Assembly: GCA_032173965.1 (NCBI GenBank)
Contig: CM063284.1
Span: forward strand, 119,820,410 to 119,884,409
Direction of reading: 5' to 3'
Length of the DNA stretch: 64,000 bases
From: Sitta carolinensis
Lineage: Eukaryota > Chordata > Aves > Passeriformes > Sittidae
The position numbers and the translations under genes were made by a program. Position 1 is the first letter of the stretch, and each line of letters starts with the position of its first letter. The notes beneath the pieces were generated by a model that had not been told where the DNA came from, made no database searches, and worked only from the letters and a program-made list of their open reading frames with translations. This document shows positions 14,151 through 26,480 of this stretch, in pieces.

Positions 14151-17100
14151 AGCTTCACATCAGGAGACTTCATTGCATCAGTTGTAGGCTGACACTGTGA
14201 CCTGGACTGCTCTTGAAAGGCTATGGTATGAAATAGCACTCCACCACTAATTTTTCAGATTCTCCAAACTTTTAACATTCCCTCATATGTAGTTTCTTCA
14301 TATGACAGTGAGACACATATATCCTCGAGTAAACTTGAAAGCCTAGCCTCAGACTTAGTGAAGTCTTAGTGTTTTATGGTGACTGTGAATGTTTCTCAGT
14401 TAAAGCATGAGGTTTCCATGTCTGATGGAGACACTTCCAACAAAGTTATTCCTAGAGGCCCTTGATTTTATTTTGTCAAGAGAAGTGAATTCAGCACAAT
14501 AAATTTTGGATCATTTAATAAGATTCTTTGTGAATTTATGTTATTTTTTTATATTTTTACTTGTCTCTTCAAAGGTCCTATTTCAAGTAACAGAATTCTA
14601 AAACTATAATGTCAGCTTGTGTATAAATGACACCAGAAACCTCAAACATTCTGTTAGACAATGGAAAACTAAGATACATGGACAAGACTGAGACATAACT
14701 AGAGAAAATGTAACAAGAAAAATATCTTAATTGTGCGGAAAAAAAAAACGTTTCTATGGGCTGCAAATATTTTTGATTTCTATAGCAACTTATCATCAAG
14801 AACTTTCTAAAATATTAATTAACTGAGCCTCACGTTTTGAAAGGTGAATAAGAGATACATTACGATGGTACTGTTTTTCACTGGAGTACAGTTTGGTCCA
14901 CTTTTGATTGATATTTGACAAAATACAAAGCTGTTGACCCAGATGGTAACAATCACATACAGAAAGTATTTCTAGATCATAACTGTAGTCAAGATTTTGA
15001 TCCAAACTTCCTAGCATTTAATGTAAGCAGTGACAAAATTAAGACACTGCTTAAACTGAGAAGGGAATCACTGTCAGTATTGTCTGTTAAATGCATTGGG
15101 AACTGCCATAAATACATGGTCGTTCCAACCATGCCTTACTAATTCCCTGGGCAAGTCCCTCAATCTTCCCTTATCAAAACAAGGACCAAAGACACACCAT
15201 GTGGAACAGATTCTGAAAGCTCTGTGGAGCCAGAAAAATCTGTTGCCTGTGACCCCAGAGAAAACCGCATTTGGTAAGACTTCAGTTTGATTGTATTTCT
15301 TTGAGCCTTTCTGCTACAAGTGTTTAATAATTTGAGCTATGTCAATAATTGCCCAGGTTTGCCTACATGAGCTAAGTCGTTTAAGAAATTACTTAGGAAA
15401 GTAATGAATATGATGAGAGTATAAGTAAAGCTAATTAATCATCAGTTGGTCATGGCCTTGTGTCTAGACAAGCAACAGTCTTGCAATATGCAGTATCAGG
15501 GGCCAACAAGTAAAAATACTGTATTTCACATGAAGCTTTTATTTCAGTGTGATTGTGATAGTGTATAGACACACTATAACTTGATTAAAATGTAAAACCC
15601 AATGTACTTTGTCCATTTGCCCTTCGGTGATGTAATCCAGATACTGTATTCTTCAATTGAATTTCCTCAGCCTGTTGGAAAAAGAAAGCCTCTTTCATGA
15701 AAACACATTTTTGCCTAAAATTTCAGAAGTTTTAAGTGCATGTATGTAACTAGCAAACTAATCTATCTTCAAGTTGCCCCTGTTGCAGAACTGTAATTCA
15801 GGAAATCAGATTATCTGTTGGGTACAATGCTCAGAACCATTTCTTTGTTGATGAAATTCAGTGCTTAACACAACATCTAGAGCAGCGTTTGTTAGCACAT
15901 CCTTTTTGTCCTGTAGCTCTCCTGGAGTTGAGTGTTCTGCAGCAGCTTCAGAGCCTCAGTGTGCTTCTAAAAACTCAAAGCTACACATGATAAAGTGCTG
16001 TAGCTGAGCTGTGACGGGACAAGGGGTTTTATAACCATAGTGGATTTTTATCCAAGAGGAACGGCGTCGCTATTTTAATAGCAAAAACTTTTTTAAGAGG
16101 CCTTTGTGGTTTCAGCTGTCATATTTAAGGACCTAACTTCAGGGCAGTTCAGCATATTTAGTGTTCACTTGACAGACCCTTGGCATATCCCTTGTCTCTA
16201 TTCAACAGTTTCCTACCTGGAAAGCTCCTTTCAGCTCACCTGAATGAACTTTAAGACCACTGGAATGAAATTCAAACCTGTCTGATTTGTACCAAAGTTA
16301 GCAGAGCTAAAAACAGAGCAGTAACTAGGAATTAAGAAGCTGATAATACCAGTGTGGCCAAATGTACTAATCATAATACAAAACAATAAAATTTCACTGC
16401 TCAAATAAGAGCTTATTTGCTATACTATACAAATTCCTTTATTTTACATGCTATGGGGAAGATCGAAGAAATGTGTCTTTTTTATGGGATGATTTAGTTT
16501 ATTCATACCATAGCCAAAGGCAAAATTCCTCACCACACTATATTTTGCTGTGAAAATATTCATGTTCTGAAGTCAAGTTCAAATGTTTAGTCACTTAAAA
16601 TATGTGAACAAACCAAATGTTTAACATTCATGTCACTTTTTAAAAAAGTCCATTTTTATATACCAAAAATGCTCTAGCTAAGGAGCATTTTTTGGAGTTT
16701 ACTTCATGCCAACCTCACTGAACCCTTATATACCCAAGGAATAGGTGCAGTAATATGGAAGTAAAAACACATCATTATAGTCACCTTAAGTACACTAATT
16801 ATAGAGGAGGCCCTGCATTAGCAAGGTGTCCAAGGAACTTAAGGCAATTATGTGATGTATAGCTGTAGTAGCAATAACGATTATTCCCAGCCTTGCTATC
16901 ACACAGTAAGACAGCAGCTGTCTTTTGTCTGTGAGAAGAAACAATTCTGCCTGCTTCCTACTTCTCTTTTGCTCTGTAAAAATGAGTTCAAGAAAAGCAT
17001 CTTCACCAAAATACTTTAGTGAAGAGGGAACTCTCATGCAGGAGGTACATACCAGCTCAAATCTTGATAAGATGGCTGCAGAGCAGAGAAGGGCTGAAAT

Positions 17101-20100
17101 TTCAAACTCATATGGTTCTCTGGGTTCTTATGTGGCTTCCCACTCTCTTAGATGTGAGATTAGCTTTTTTTGTAAAGTAAAGAAACATGAAATTAAAACC
17201 TTTTAATTCTATCAAAGTGAAAACCATGCTTCAGAAACATACAGCTGGTTTGGCTTGGTACATGGGAATGAGTGTTCCCTCTAATTCTCTGTCATTAAAG
17301 GAGGCGCTGAGGAGCATGGATTAAATTTTTAACCTAAATCAACTAACTAATTACATTAAAAAATTAAGTTGGATAAAATTATTCAGATTTGCTTGAATAT
17401 ATCTTGAAAGCAAATTCCCTGCACAGCTTCACATATAAAGCAGAAAAGACTTACTTAAAGTGGCTTGACTACAGGATTTGTACAAAGAATCAGAGGCAGA
17501 AATAGTAGTCAGAAAGAAATGATACTTCAAACAAAGTGGAGCAGTATTCCCTGACAGTTTTGTTGATTTTTTTTTTATTTATTTTTATTATTTTTTTAGG
17601 CCCTGAATGATACATTGTTTTAGTGGAGGTAAGTTGCCCAAGCTAGCAGGCTACATGACAGTGAAGCCATGTTTTGATTAACATCAAGACTCCTAGATAC
17701 CTTCAATTCATTGTGCAAAAATATGAAAGACAAAAAAAAGTAATACTCAGAATTAATGATGTTTGGTCATCCATTCTCCTGTGAGGTTGAAAACACAGAT
17801 GACTGTGGTGCTCTTCCCATTGCATGTCTTCAGATCTGTCTTCCTCAGCTCTGAAGAAATCACATTTTTAGCACTGCCAGAGCATTCTCCTTTACCAGAC
17901 ATCTCATTTTCTGGCATCATATGATTCCAGTAAAACTTCTCTCTCATTTGGAAGAAAGAAATAAACATTTTAGTACCTAGGATTGCCAAAAATACTTTCA
18001 AAATGCACAATCTTAGAGGCTAGGAAGCCAAAAGATAAGTAACATGAACGCAGAATGTATTATTTTTTTTAAGAGTGCTATTTTGAAAACAATTTCTTGA
18101 TTTATCTTGGGCATTTGACTGACATCTTTTTTATTTAACACTTGCTGTTAACAGGAGTAGAGTTTCATTTCTAAGTGGTTCTTCTGATTTGCAGTAAATT
18201 GAACATCTCTCTCATTTTCATCTGGATGGACCATCTTCTTTCTTTAATGCTACTGTTGCTATTGAAGTAAGCAAAAGTGTTGCAAATAATTTCAGAACAG
18301 ACCTTAACAAAACTACTTTTTAGTAAATGTAGGCAGAGTCTTTCAGACTGTGTCACACTGGACCTTTTGTGCAGCACGGTTAAATCATCATTGTTATTCT
18401 TTTATTCCCTTCGTATAAATATAACGGCAGTGTAAAAATCTTTTTGATGTCTAGGATAGTGTATGGCATCACAGGAAAACTAAGGAGGTCTTCTAAGCTG
18501 ATTAAATAAAACCAACAAGAGTCACAGGAGGGAAGAGGAGGAGGAAAACACTTGCTCGCCTGATCTGAAATGTTTGCAAAAGCTGCAGCAATTCTCTACC
18601 AGTTAAGGATTGAAGTTTCCCTGGTGGACTGATGACCTTTGATGTGATAATTGCTGGTTTTCCTGAAACTCCCAAAAGAGAGCATGTATAGTAGGGTTAG
18701 AAGAAAAAGGGATAAATATTAATGAAGCATTGGATTTTCATTCAAAAACAGCAGGAGCCAAGCAGTTAAACGCTCCTTTTCATCCCATGAAACAGGATAG
18801 AAACTAAGATCCCTATAATATTTGCCACACAACTTACAAACCTTAATCTCTGAGTAGTTTTACAGTGTCATGTATCTCTGTGGGTATGAGCTTATTCTGT
18901 TGTTAAAATGTTCATTAATTATCTTAGATATTTCTTCTTTTGAAATTGTCATATAAAATTAAATTTTGATCTTTTGAAGTATTAAGGTTTTGCATCCAAT
19001 GTTACACATAGATAAGTGTCAGGATATTAATTTTCAATTATGGTGACCTTAGAATTTTTATTCTTCAGGTGAGGCTGGAGAAAGTGCCCTAGGATAGAAA
19101 AATTGTGAAAGCATTATCTTTCTTTTGTTGTGGTTCAACTGAAAGTTTTTACCCTTTACCTGAATCCAAGTTGATCCTAAGTTACTACTCTACAGCATCC
19201 ACTTGCACACAATTCACTGTCATGTGCTTGATCATAGAAAATAACAGGGCAATGTGCTATAGTTAATATGCAGTTTGCTTGCTCTCTCACAAACTGGGTG
19301 AAAAAAAATGTTTTCAGAGTAAGAAGAGACACTATAAGCCCATTGCTTACCATAACGACTTTTTTAGTTGTTTGGAGGTTTTCTTGGCTTTTTGTTTGCT
19401 TTTATTTTTTGTAATACAGACAAAGTATTTTACTTATCTGGTGAAGCTACTTTCTTCTGGAGCTAGCTGTTGCTTTAGTTAGTAGGTGAAAAGCTACTTA
19501 GAGTTTGCCAAAAGGCTTACAATCTCCAGCAAGATTTAATTTGCATGTCTGTCATAGCTTGGAAAAGATTGAGTATTAGCCTTTCCTCTAGCAGGTTGGT
19601 CATATTGTGCTGTTATCTTGAAGTATTTTAAAGACAAATAAAATCGAGATTTTCAGACTGATTAGGTTGGTGTGACTGTAAAGGCATTTTGCATTGAAGA
19701 AATGTCTTTGTTAAAGCAGCCATCATATCTGACCTGCTCCCTAGGTCAATAAAGATGAAGGGCTTTTGGTCTGTTGCAGAAGAAACTCATTGTGACTCAC
19801 AACTGGCCCTGCTTTCACATGCATACACTTACTGCCAGCCTAGCAACATGCATCTTCTCCCCAAACGATTAATATAGCATCAAATGAGACAAACTGTTTC
19901 TCTGGAAAACATCCTTGCAAGGCTGGCTGAAATGGGAGGTTAAATATCAAAGGGCTAACACAAAGAAAGGGACTGATCAAACAACTAGACCATTCTGTGA
20001 TTTACATGGGTTATTTTGCTGATGATTAGGTAAAGAAAAACCTGCTGAGATGAGGAGTAAGCAATTACATATTGAGGAAACTCTCACACTTATTACCTTA

Positions 20101-21375
20101 TTAGTAGACTGAGAGACCCTCCACAGGGTGATCCCTTGCTAATTCCTTATAGACAATGGCTTTGATGTGCTTACGTTATGTGATTTTCTTGGAGGAATGG
20201 AAAAGGCAGAAATTATTCACTGAATACATAACCACCTAGCATCCAAGGAAAATGCAGAATTGAGGAAACCTTTGTAAATTAAGAGGGCTGCGTGTTAACT
20301 AATGCATGTGTCCCATCTTCAGCTGTCAATGTCATTTCCTAGAAGGCTGTTAAATAAAAGGAATAAGAAAAGTAATATGAATCATAGCCACTGGTTAGTT
20401 CAAGACAGAATAATTCCCAAATTGTGAGGGGGACACTACACTATCAGCACAGATGACGTCAGTATAGTTGGCTGTGGAAGTAGAGAAAGCTTTTTATTAC
20501 TTGATCACAAAATTTCCTTTCACTTTTGATGTGTTCCATGTAAGATAAGACTTTGGAAAATGATACTTAACCAACATTTTCACTAGATTAGCCACTCCTG
20601 GTTCTTCCCATGTGAGATACTGCTTTCTTTCTGGTAAGGAATCATGCATCTATGCTGACAGTCATTTTACACTCCTTTCCTGCTCCAGGGCAGGGGAAAG
20701 GTGCTTGAGAAAAATTAGGTTCAGTGTGAGTTTATATTGTTATATAGACTCAAATACAGTGGTGGAATGGAAGAAGACATCTTACCTATGCCTGTGCCAG
20801 TAATGAACAAAAAAATCCCAACAGATGGTGACTACTGTTCAAATGCCAGCAAGTGTTTCTCCTTAAGGTACAAGCCTGTTGTGAGGACTTTTCTGTGTGG
20901 CAGCACGTAGTCTAGGAACCTATGAACAAAGTAGCTAAGTAGTACCAATAACCTGGCTATGGAATCAGCAAATTCATCTGGCATAACTGTGCTAAGCTAC
21001 AGTTGTTTAAGATGTAGTGCATTTGCTGCAACAGGTGACATGCTTGTTTAACATAATGCAGCTACCAAGATAGCCCACAACACAGCAGCAAGCATATTTC
21101 AGTCCTCACTGTTACTGTCATTACTGAAATCTGAATGCTCTATAGAACCTGAAATTCAAATTCACTATATCTTCGAAGAGAGTGTTGAGAATTTAAAAGT
21201 AGAAGGTCTGATGTCTGCATATTTGTATATGGCAGAGAACCATAACACAGCCAAAGATTGCAAAATAAATTTGTCTGAAAATTTTGTATTAGTAGATAGG
21301 TAAATATCAATAAATTATTTCAAGTTCCCTAACTTAGCTCCTAAGGTAATGCACACCTTACATCACTGAAGAAAG

Positions 21376-21929
21376 TGTTTATTTGAGCCCTGCCAGTTCC
21401 GAAGCCCCATGGAGCTGCTCGCTTGCTCCCACCCATCAGACGGGGGAGAAAATAGGAACAGGAAAAGGGAGAAAACCTGTGGTTTGAGATAAGGAGAGTT
21501 AATGAGTCTGTAAAGTAGGATAATAATATTACTAACACTCATACTAATAGAATTAGAATACACAAAACTAGCGATGGACAATGCAATTGCTCACCACTCG
21601 ATGACTAATATCCCACCAGTTCCCAAACAGCAGCTTCCAGCAGGTTTCCCCCCAGTTTATATACTGAGCATGATGCCATGTGTTATGGAATATCCCTTGG
21701 GTCAGTTGGGGTCAGATGTCCAGACTGTGTCCCCTCCCAAATGCTTGTGCCCCTCCAGCCTTCTCACTGTCTTCAACATGAGAAGCCTCTTGAGTTAGTA
21801 TAAACATTACTTAGCAACAACTGAAAACATGCAATGTGCTCTCAACATTGTTCTGGTACTAAAACCAAGACATAACACTATACCAGCTACTAGGAAAAAA
21901 CTAACTCTATCCCAGAAGAAACCAGAACA
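21376..21929 (-). mobile_element. Solo LTR of an avian ERVL/GGLTR-like endogenous retrovirus, antisense to SULF1
   Basis: On the minus strand this reads from the TG-type terminus tgttctggtttcttctggg (near 21929) towards a degraded CA-type end near 21376, about 554 bp. It shares long stretches with the LTR at 42345-42921. One example is the promoter block gggatattcca (about 21684-21694), followed by a tgctcagta(t/c)ataaactgggg TATA region (about 21657-21676). Another is the block with gagaaggctgg and gggaggggac. The general layout matches bird ERVL LTRs as I remember them. No gag, pol or env is seen next to it, so it is called solo. No clear target-site duplication is visible. The left edge is uncertain by some tens of bases. 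Confidence 0.78.
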
Positions 21930-23389
21930 CACAGTCTGTCTCACATTACTGCAGTATAGAGCAGTAAGTGAAATTATGCTTTTACTTTGAACATTGACTC
22001 AAATATGGAATTGTCAGCTTATAATTTTTCTTAATAATTTCTGAATAATGTGTGATCATTTTATAAGTAAAGAATTAAGTGTAGGACAGTATTAGCTCAA
22101 ATGAAAGGTTGATGAATGGGAGTTCAGGAATACATCATCAAGGAGTCTTACCTGAGTAATCATCAAGGATCCAAGTTCATGGTCCAGTAGAGCTTGACAT
22201 GTTGTCATCCAAAATAAATTAATGAATGGTGTTGGTTTTGGAAGGTCTGTCTGGTATATCATCCTCAGTCATAATATAATTGGGTTTTAAGGCAGGCCTT
22301 GTACTTATGACTCCTGTAATTTAATATTATAGGGATACATAATCTGCATTATATCTTTCATTAAGGGTAGAGATGGCCAGAGAATGACAGTTTAGCTTTC
22401 AAGGATTCCAGGTTTTTTTCATTTCACACTGCAATAGAAACAAAATACTTCTAGTGTTTTTTTGCTTTTTTCCATAGCATGAAATTGTATTGAAATTTAT
22501 TTTCAGATTGAAAAGTAAAGGTTTTCCATCTGACTCTCACACTTGGGAGTAAGCAAAAAGCTTAGTCTGGAGTCAGAGTAGTCAAGCTGATCCTTCTTGT
22601 TTTTAGTTTCAGTGCTATTGTGTTGATACCAGTGATAATCAATTAACTAATTCTTTGCATGGTGAATCAAGGAACTTGTATGAAAGACATTATATAAGAA
22701 AACATGAAAAAATACTGGAAGTGTAATATTCCATTCCATATATCATTTACAGAGAATGACAGATTAAAAATTTGTCCAAAAGTCCTATTCAACAGGATAT
22801 TTCCATAGCAGATGGCATGAGGAGTAGTTTTTCAAGCCTTAGGCAGGTATTAGATGCTAACTTGTAACATTCATCACAAAGTCTAGGAGATCCATCTGAT
22901 TCACACTAGTCAATCAGCTGCCTTGGTTTTAAGCAATTTCACGCTAAAAAGAAAATGTATTAGCAATAGCTCTTTGCTATTTGGTTATGGCTATTTGCTT
23001 CCTAAAATTGCCTTCCCACTGTGTCCTCACCTGTAAGCTAAAACCTCTATCATTCGACTGTTAACAGTGGATATATATTTTGCATAGTTGCTGAACTGAA
23101 TGTTAAACCATAGAAGATAGGGTTATTTATAATAAATAGGCTTCTCTTCAGGTACAGGTGATTTGTGACATTCTACTGTATCACAAGTCTTGGTTGTTGT
23201 TGTTTACACCTTTCACACACACCCGCTAATTCTATTATTTTACCGTCACGGTTTCCTGGTGAAACGTAGCTGCCCACTACAACTTTTAGGGCAACTTTCC
23301 TGAAGTCGCAGACAATGGTTTTGATTCTCCTTCAGCTGGATAAATCCTTGTTCAGCCACGTACAGCTGATCCTGCTGCTGCCTGTGTGT
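21930..23389. other. Non-coding DNA, nothing recognised
   Basis: AT-rich sequence between the antisense LTR and the GC-rich segment. It has only short chance open frames, and no repeat family was recognised. Confidence 0.5.
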
Positions 23390-23690
23390 GTCACAGCCCC
23401 GAGGCGTCGCTGGCTCTGCCTGCCCCCGCCACCCTCCGGCGCCTTCGCTCCGTGCCATGGTCCAGGAGCATCCCCACGTGGTTCCAACTCCATTTCAGAC
23501 CTCTAGGCTCCCCCCGGGCATTTTCCAGCATGGCCCGTGCCTGTGCCCGTCCCCAGGGAGCTGGGGCTGCCATCCCTGTGTCCTGCTGCCGGCTGTGGGC
23601 TAGGTTGGGACAGGCTGCCAGATCCTGCCCGGCTGCTTCTGCCATGGCCCGCAGGGCCCACGCGGTGCCCTGAAAACGTGCTCATAGGTG
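23390..23690. promoter_or_regulatory. Isolated GC/CpG-rich segment, candidate regulatory island
   Basis: This is the most GC-rich few hundred bases in the window and stands out sharply from AT-rich flanks. By eye it has about 18 CpG dinucleotides in about 300 bp, including gaggcgtcgctgg, ctccggcgccttcgctccg, cacgtg (an E-box at about 23474) and cacgcggtg. Overlapping open frames of up to 100 codons on both strands follow from the lack of AT-rich stop codons and do not look like a protein. It could be an alternative, upstream SULF1 promoter or first-exon region, an enhancer, or simply an old GC-rich insertion. It lies about 12.7 kb upstream of the ATG exon. No TSS or splice donor can be fixed by eye. 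Confidence 0.3.
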
Positions 23691-26074
23691 TCACTGGAAA
23701 CACAGGAGGATTTCATTTGCAGATACATAAAAATTACATTAGCAGGTGTAGGAAACAGATGCCAGTGCTCAGGCATTTTGTCGTATCTCTTTCCCAGCTC
23801 TACCCTGTGAAAAGTGGAATATGTAACTATATATTGTAATAAAGGCCTAGTTTTGGTAAAGAAAACCAAATGAGGAAGTGTGCAAGAGTTTAACAAATCA
23901 TTGCAATGTTAACATAAATGCCTCTGACAGAGGTCAACAGAGCTTTTTAAATGTAGGAGATAATGGAAACCTAAGCTGGTGCCATATGACACTTTTGCAC
24001 AATGTATTTTTCATTTCAGATTCTTTCTCCTTCTTCATACCCTGAAATGTTTGGTATATTTTTGACCAAATTTAAACATGTCTATAATCGAACCATATTA
24101 TACCAGGCTGGGGAAAAGATAAGTTTCTAGGAGCTTTTGATAAAATGGAAAAACAAGAAGGTGGGGTAACACAAGCAGGGGACCGAATGTGGGTTATGCT
24201 CTGTGCTCTGTGGGCGCTGTCACCCACGTCCTCAAAGTTGGGAGGGGATTTAGGGTGTGTCGACTGTTCAAAACCACCTTGATTTTAAAGGAGGTGCTAA
24301 GGAGAGCCACAAATTTTATAAAAACGCATTAGAAACTTGAACAAAGCATATGAAGATGCTGTATTATCAGGGCACCATCCTTTCTGTGATGCAGAAGCCT
24401 TTTGTGGTGCCTCTGCATACCACCACTACCACCACAGTAAGTGGTTTTCCCAAACAGTGTTAATGTTTTTCTTTATGTCCAAATTGCTGTCTCCAGAGAA
24501 GCATCAGAACGCTAAACAAGAATTACATGGTATTTTCAGTCCAGAATTTTTTCTGTGCTAACGTTCAGTTTTGAATTGTTCTGCCACAAAGGAAAATGTG
24601 CAGAAAACAGTAGGGATTATACCAGGGCCTCCATGCAGACTTTTAATGAAACTTCTGTTCAAGAGGCATTGTTTGCTCTTCAATGTAAGCCATGAAAAGC
24701 ACCTTTAATTTTGGAGGGAAGTTGTTTGGAGTCTGTATTAGAAACCTGACTATTCTCAGGCTATCTACTAGTAAGAGCTTATGATTAGAGCTTGCCTCCA
24801 TGAGTAACCTGTACTTTTGGGAAGATTCTATGAAAACAAATGCAAGTTAATAGCTTCATTTCTTGGCTAGAAAAACTCTGGGAAACACATTAATCATTGT
24901 GTGATTAACGGATCATAATGACATCTCAAAAAAATACATTTTTTGATAAATTTTAAGATATTGAAATATAAAAAGTATTTGTAAAATTTAATGCGTGCAG
25001 AGCTGGTTATGATCTGTCTTCTTTTCTAGGAGCCTTTTCCTATTAAACTGCTTTCTAGTAGTTATAAATTTTCCATCAAAATTCCTTAAATTAAATCTAA
25101 AAATAAACACATTTTGCAAATGCAATGCAATAGAGACTTTGGAAAATTGTCATGATTCACCATCTGCAGCCCTGTGTTTAGAGTCTTGCAGTCTTCCAAG
25201 AAATGAATAAGCAGTCCAAATGATATTTTAAGGAACAATTGGAACTTGTTGACAGTGTTAAAAATTGAAATTCCATATTTTAAAGCAGTAACTGTTTCAC
25301 ATAGTGAGACAGAGGATGTAGGATTTAAGCTGCCTTCATTTAGACTTTAAAATCAGTCATACGGGACACAAGGGTTCCCTCTGGAAAACTATTCGTTTAA
25401 CTCAATAAATTACTCCTTTTTGCTTGTTTATTTTAAAGGACAACATATACAGGAATGTATTCATGGTAGATGAATTAGCTCCTGTATTATGAGCATGCTG
25501 TGTGGTTAGTGTGAAACATTTACACCACCCAGCTCATCAGAAACCAGTGAGATCATTTGTTTCATTCCAACTGTGCTCTTTACGTTTACATGGGGCCTGG
25601 GTATTTCAAATCTCTCTTTTCTCATGCATAAAGCCGTACTTTCTTTCCAAATCCCAACTGCTTTAACTTTGTTATTAAGAAAGGAATAAAAAAAAAAAAA
25701 CTATTTTTAAATCAGCTTTCATTTCTGTTGAAGAAATGACTACTGAAATAATTGGAAGACTTTTCCCCTTTTCAACGGACAAGGATTAAACTTGAAATTT
25801 TGGCTAGATCCTTTAACCGAGAAACAAAATTTGGCCTTTGGCATTTAAGAATTTAAAATTCAGGGACGAATATCAGTAATTTCTTATAAACTGTGTACAG
25901 TGATGGAATAGGTGGAACAGAAAGCCAATAAAAAGGGTCTCATACTTGTGGGCAATGACAGACACAGATGTTGCTCCTTGATGCTACTATGTACTAAATT
26001 CTAGGATTGTCTTAAATAGTACGTCCAGCATCAGGTTGCCAGTATGGGAAAGGCATCAATACACTGTGTGTGTG
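23691..26074. other. Non-coding DNA, nothing recognised
   Basis: AT-rich sequence with no supportable gene. A short A-run occurs near 25688-25700. Open frames are at most 75 codons and lack recognisable features. Confidence 0.5.
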
Positions 26075-26480
26075 GCAGATGGCCATCAAGATGCTTGGGG
26101 GCTGGAACCCTTGTCCCATGTGAAGAAGTTACAGGAGAAGGGTTGTTCAGCCTGAAACAAAGAGAAGCTTTGGGGGATACAACTAGAGAGAGGTCACTGA
26201 TAAGATGGAGCCTTATTCTTGACAGTCATGCATAGCAGGAGGATAAGGCAAGAAGGCAGTGGACATAATTTGAAATATAAGACATTCAAACTACATATAA
26301 AGAAAATCAAATTTTGTCTTCAGAACAGTTAAGTAGTGGAATAGGGCCCAGAGCATTTGGGCAGTGTCCACCCTTGGGGTTTTCAAACATGACTTGGTAA
26401 AGCACTGAGCAGCCTGGTCTGACCTCACAGCTGAGCCTTCTAAGGACAGAGGGATTCTCTATTGGTCTGAACCTTCCTGA
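26075..26480 (+). mobile_element. Old, diverged CR1-like LINE 3' fragment
   Basis: Plus-strand blocks follow the order expected of a CR1 3' region, although heavily diverged. 'aagggttgttcagcctgaaa' and 'agagaagctttgggggatac' come first. A 'ataagatggagccttattc' region follows, then 'agtggaatagggcccagag' (about 26336), and finally 'aaagcactgagcagcctggt' (about 26399). This tail matches the AKHxALSSLV-type end and the post-ORF region of CR1 as I remember it. No open frame persists. Both edges are estimates. Confidence 0.6.

Larger units (their letters stand above)
6601..21375. other. Non-coding DNA between CR1 and LTR copies
   Basis: This is about 14.8 kb of AT-rich sequence with no supportable gene. 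The longest open frame is 121 codons (7132-7497, + strand) and looks like chance. It contains two perfect hairpin-forming inverted repeats, listed separately, and several T-rich tracts, for example around 9328-9342, 13930-13970 and 17568-17598. No recognisable transposon was found. Confidence 0.55.

Noticed and set aside
23386..23839. Cluster of overlapping open frames on both strands
   Set aside because: Long frames on both strands at once are explained by high GC and few stop codons. No one frame is favoured.
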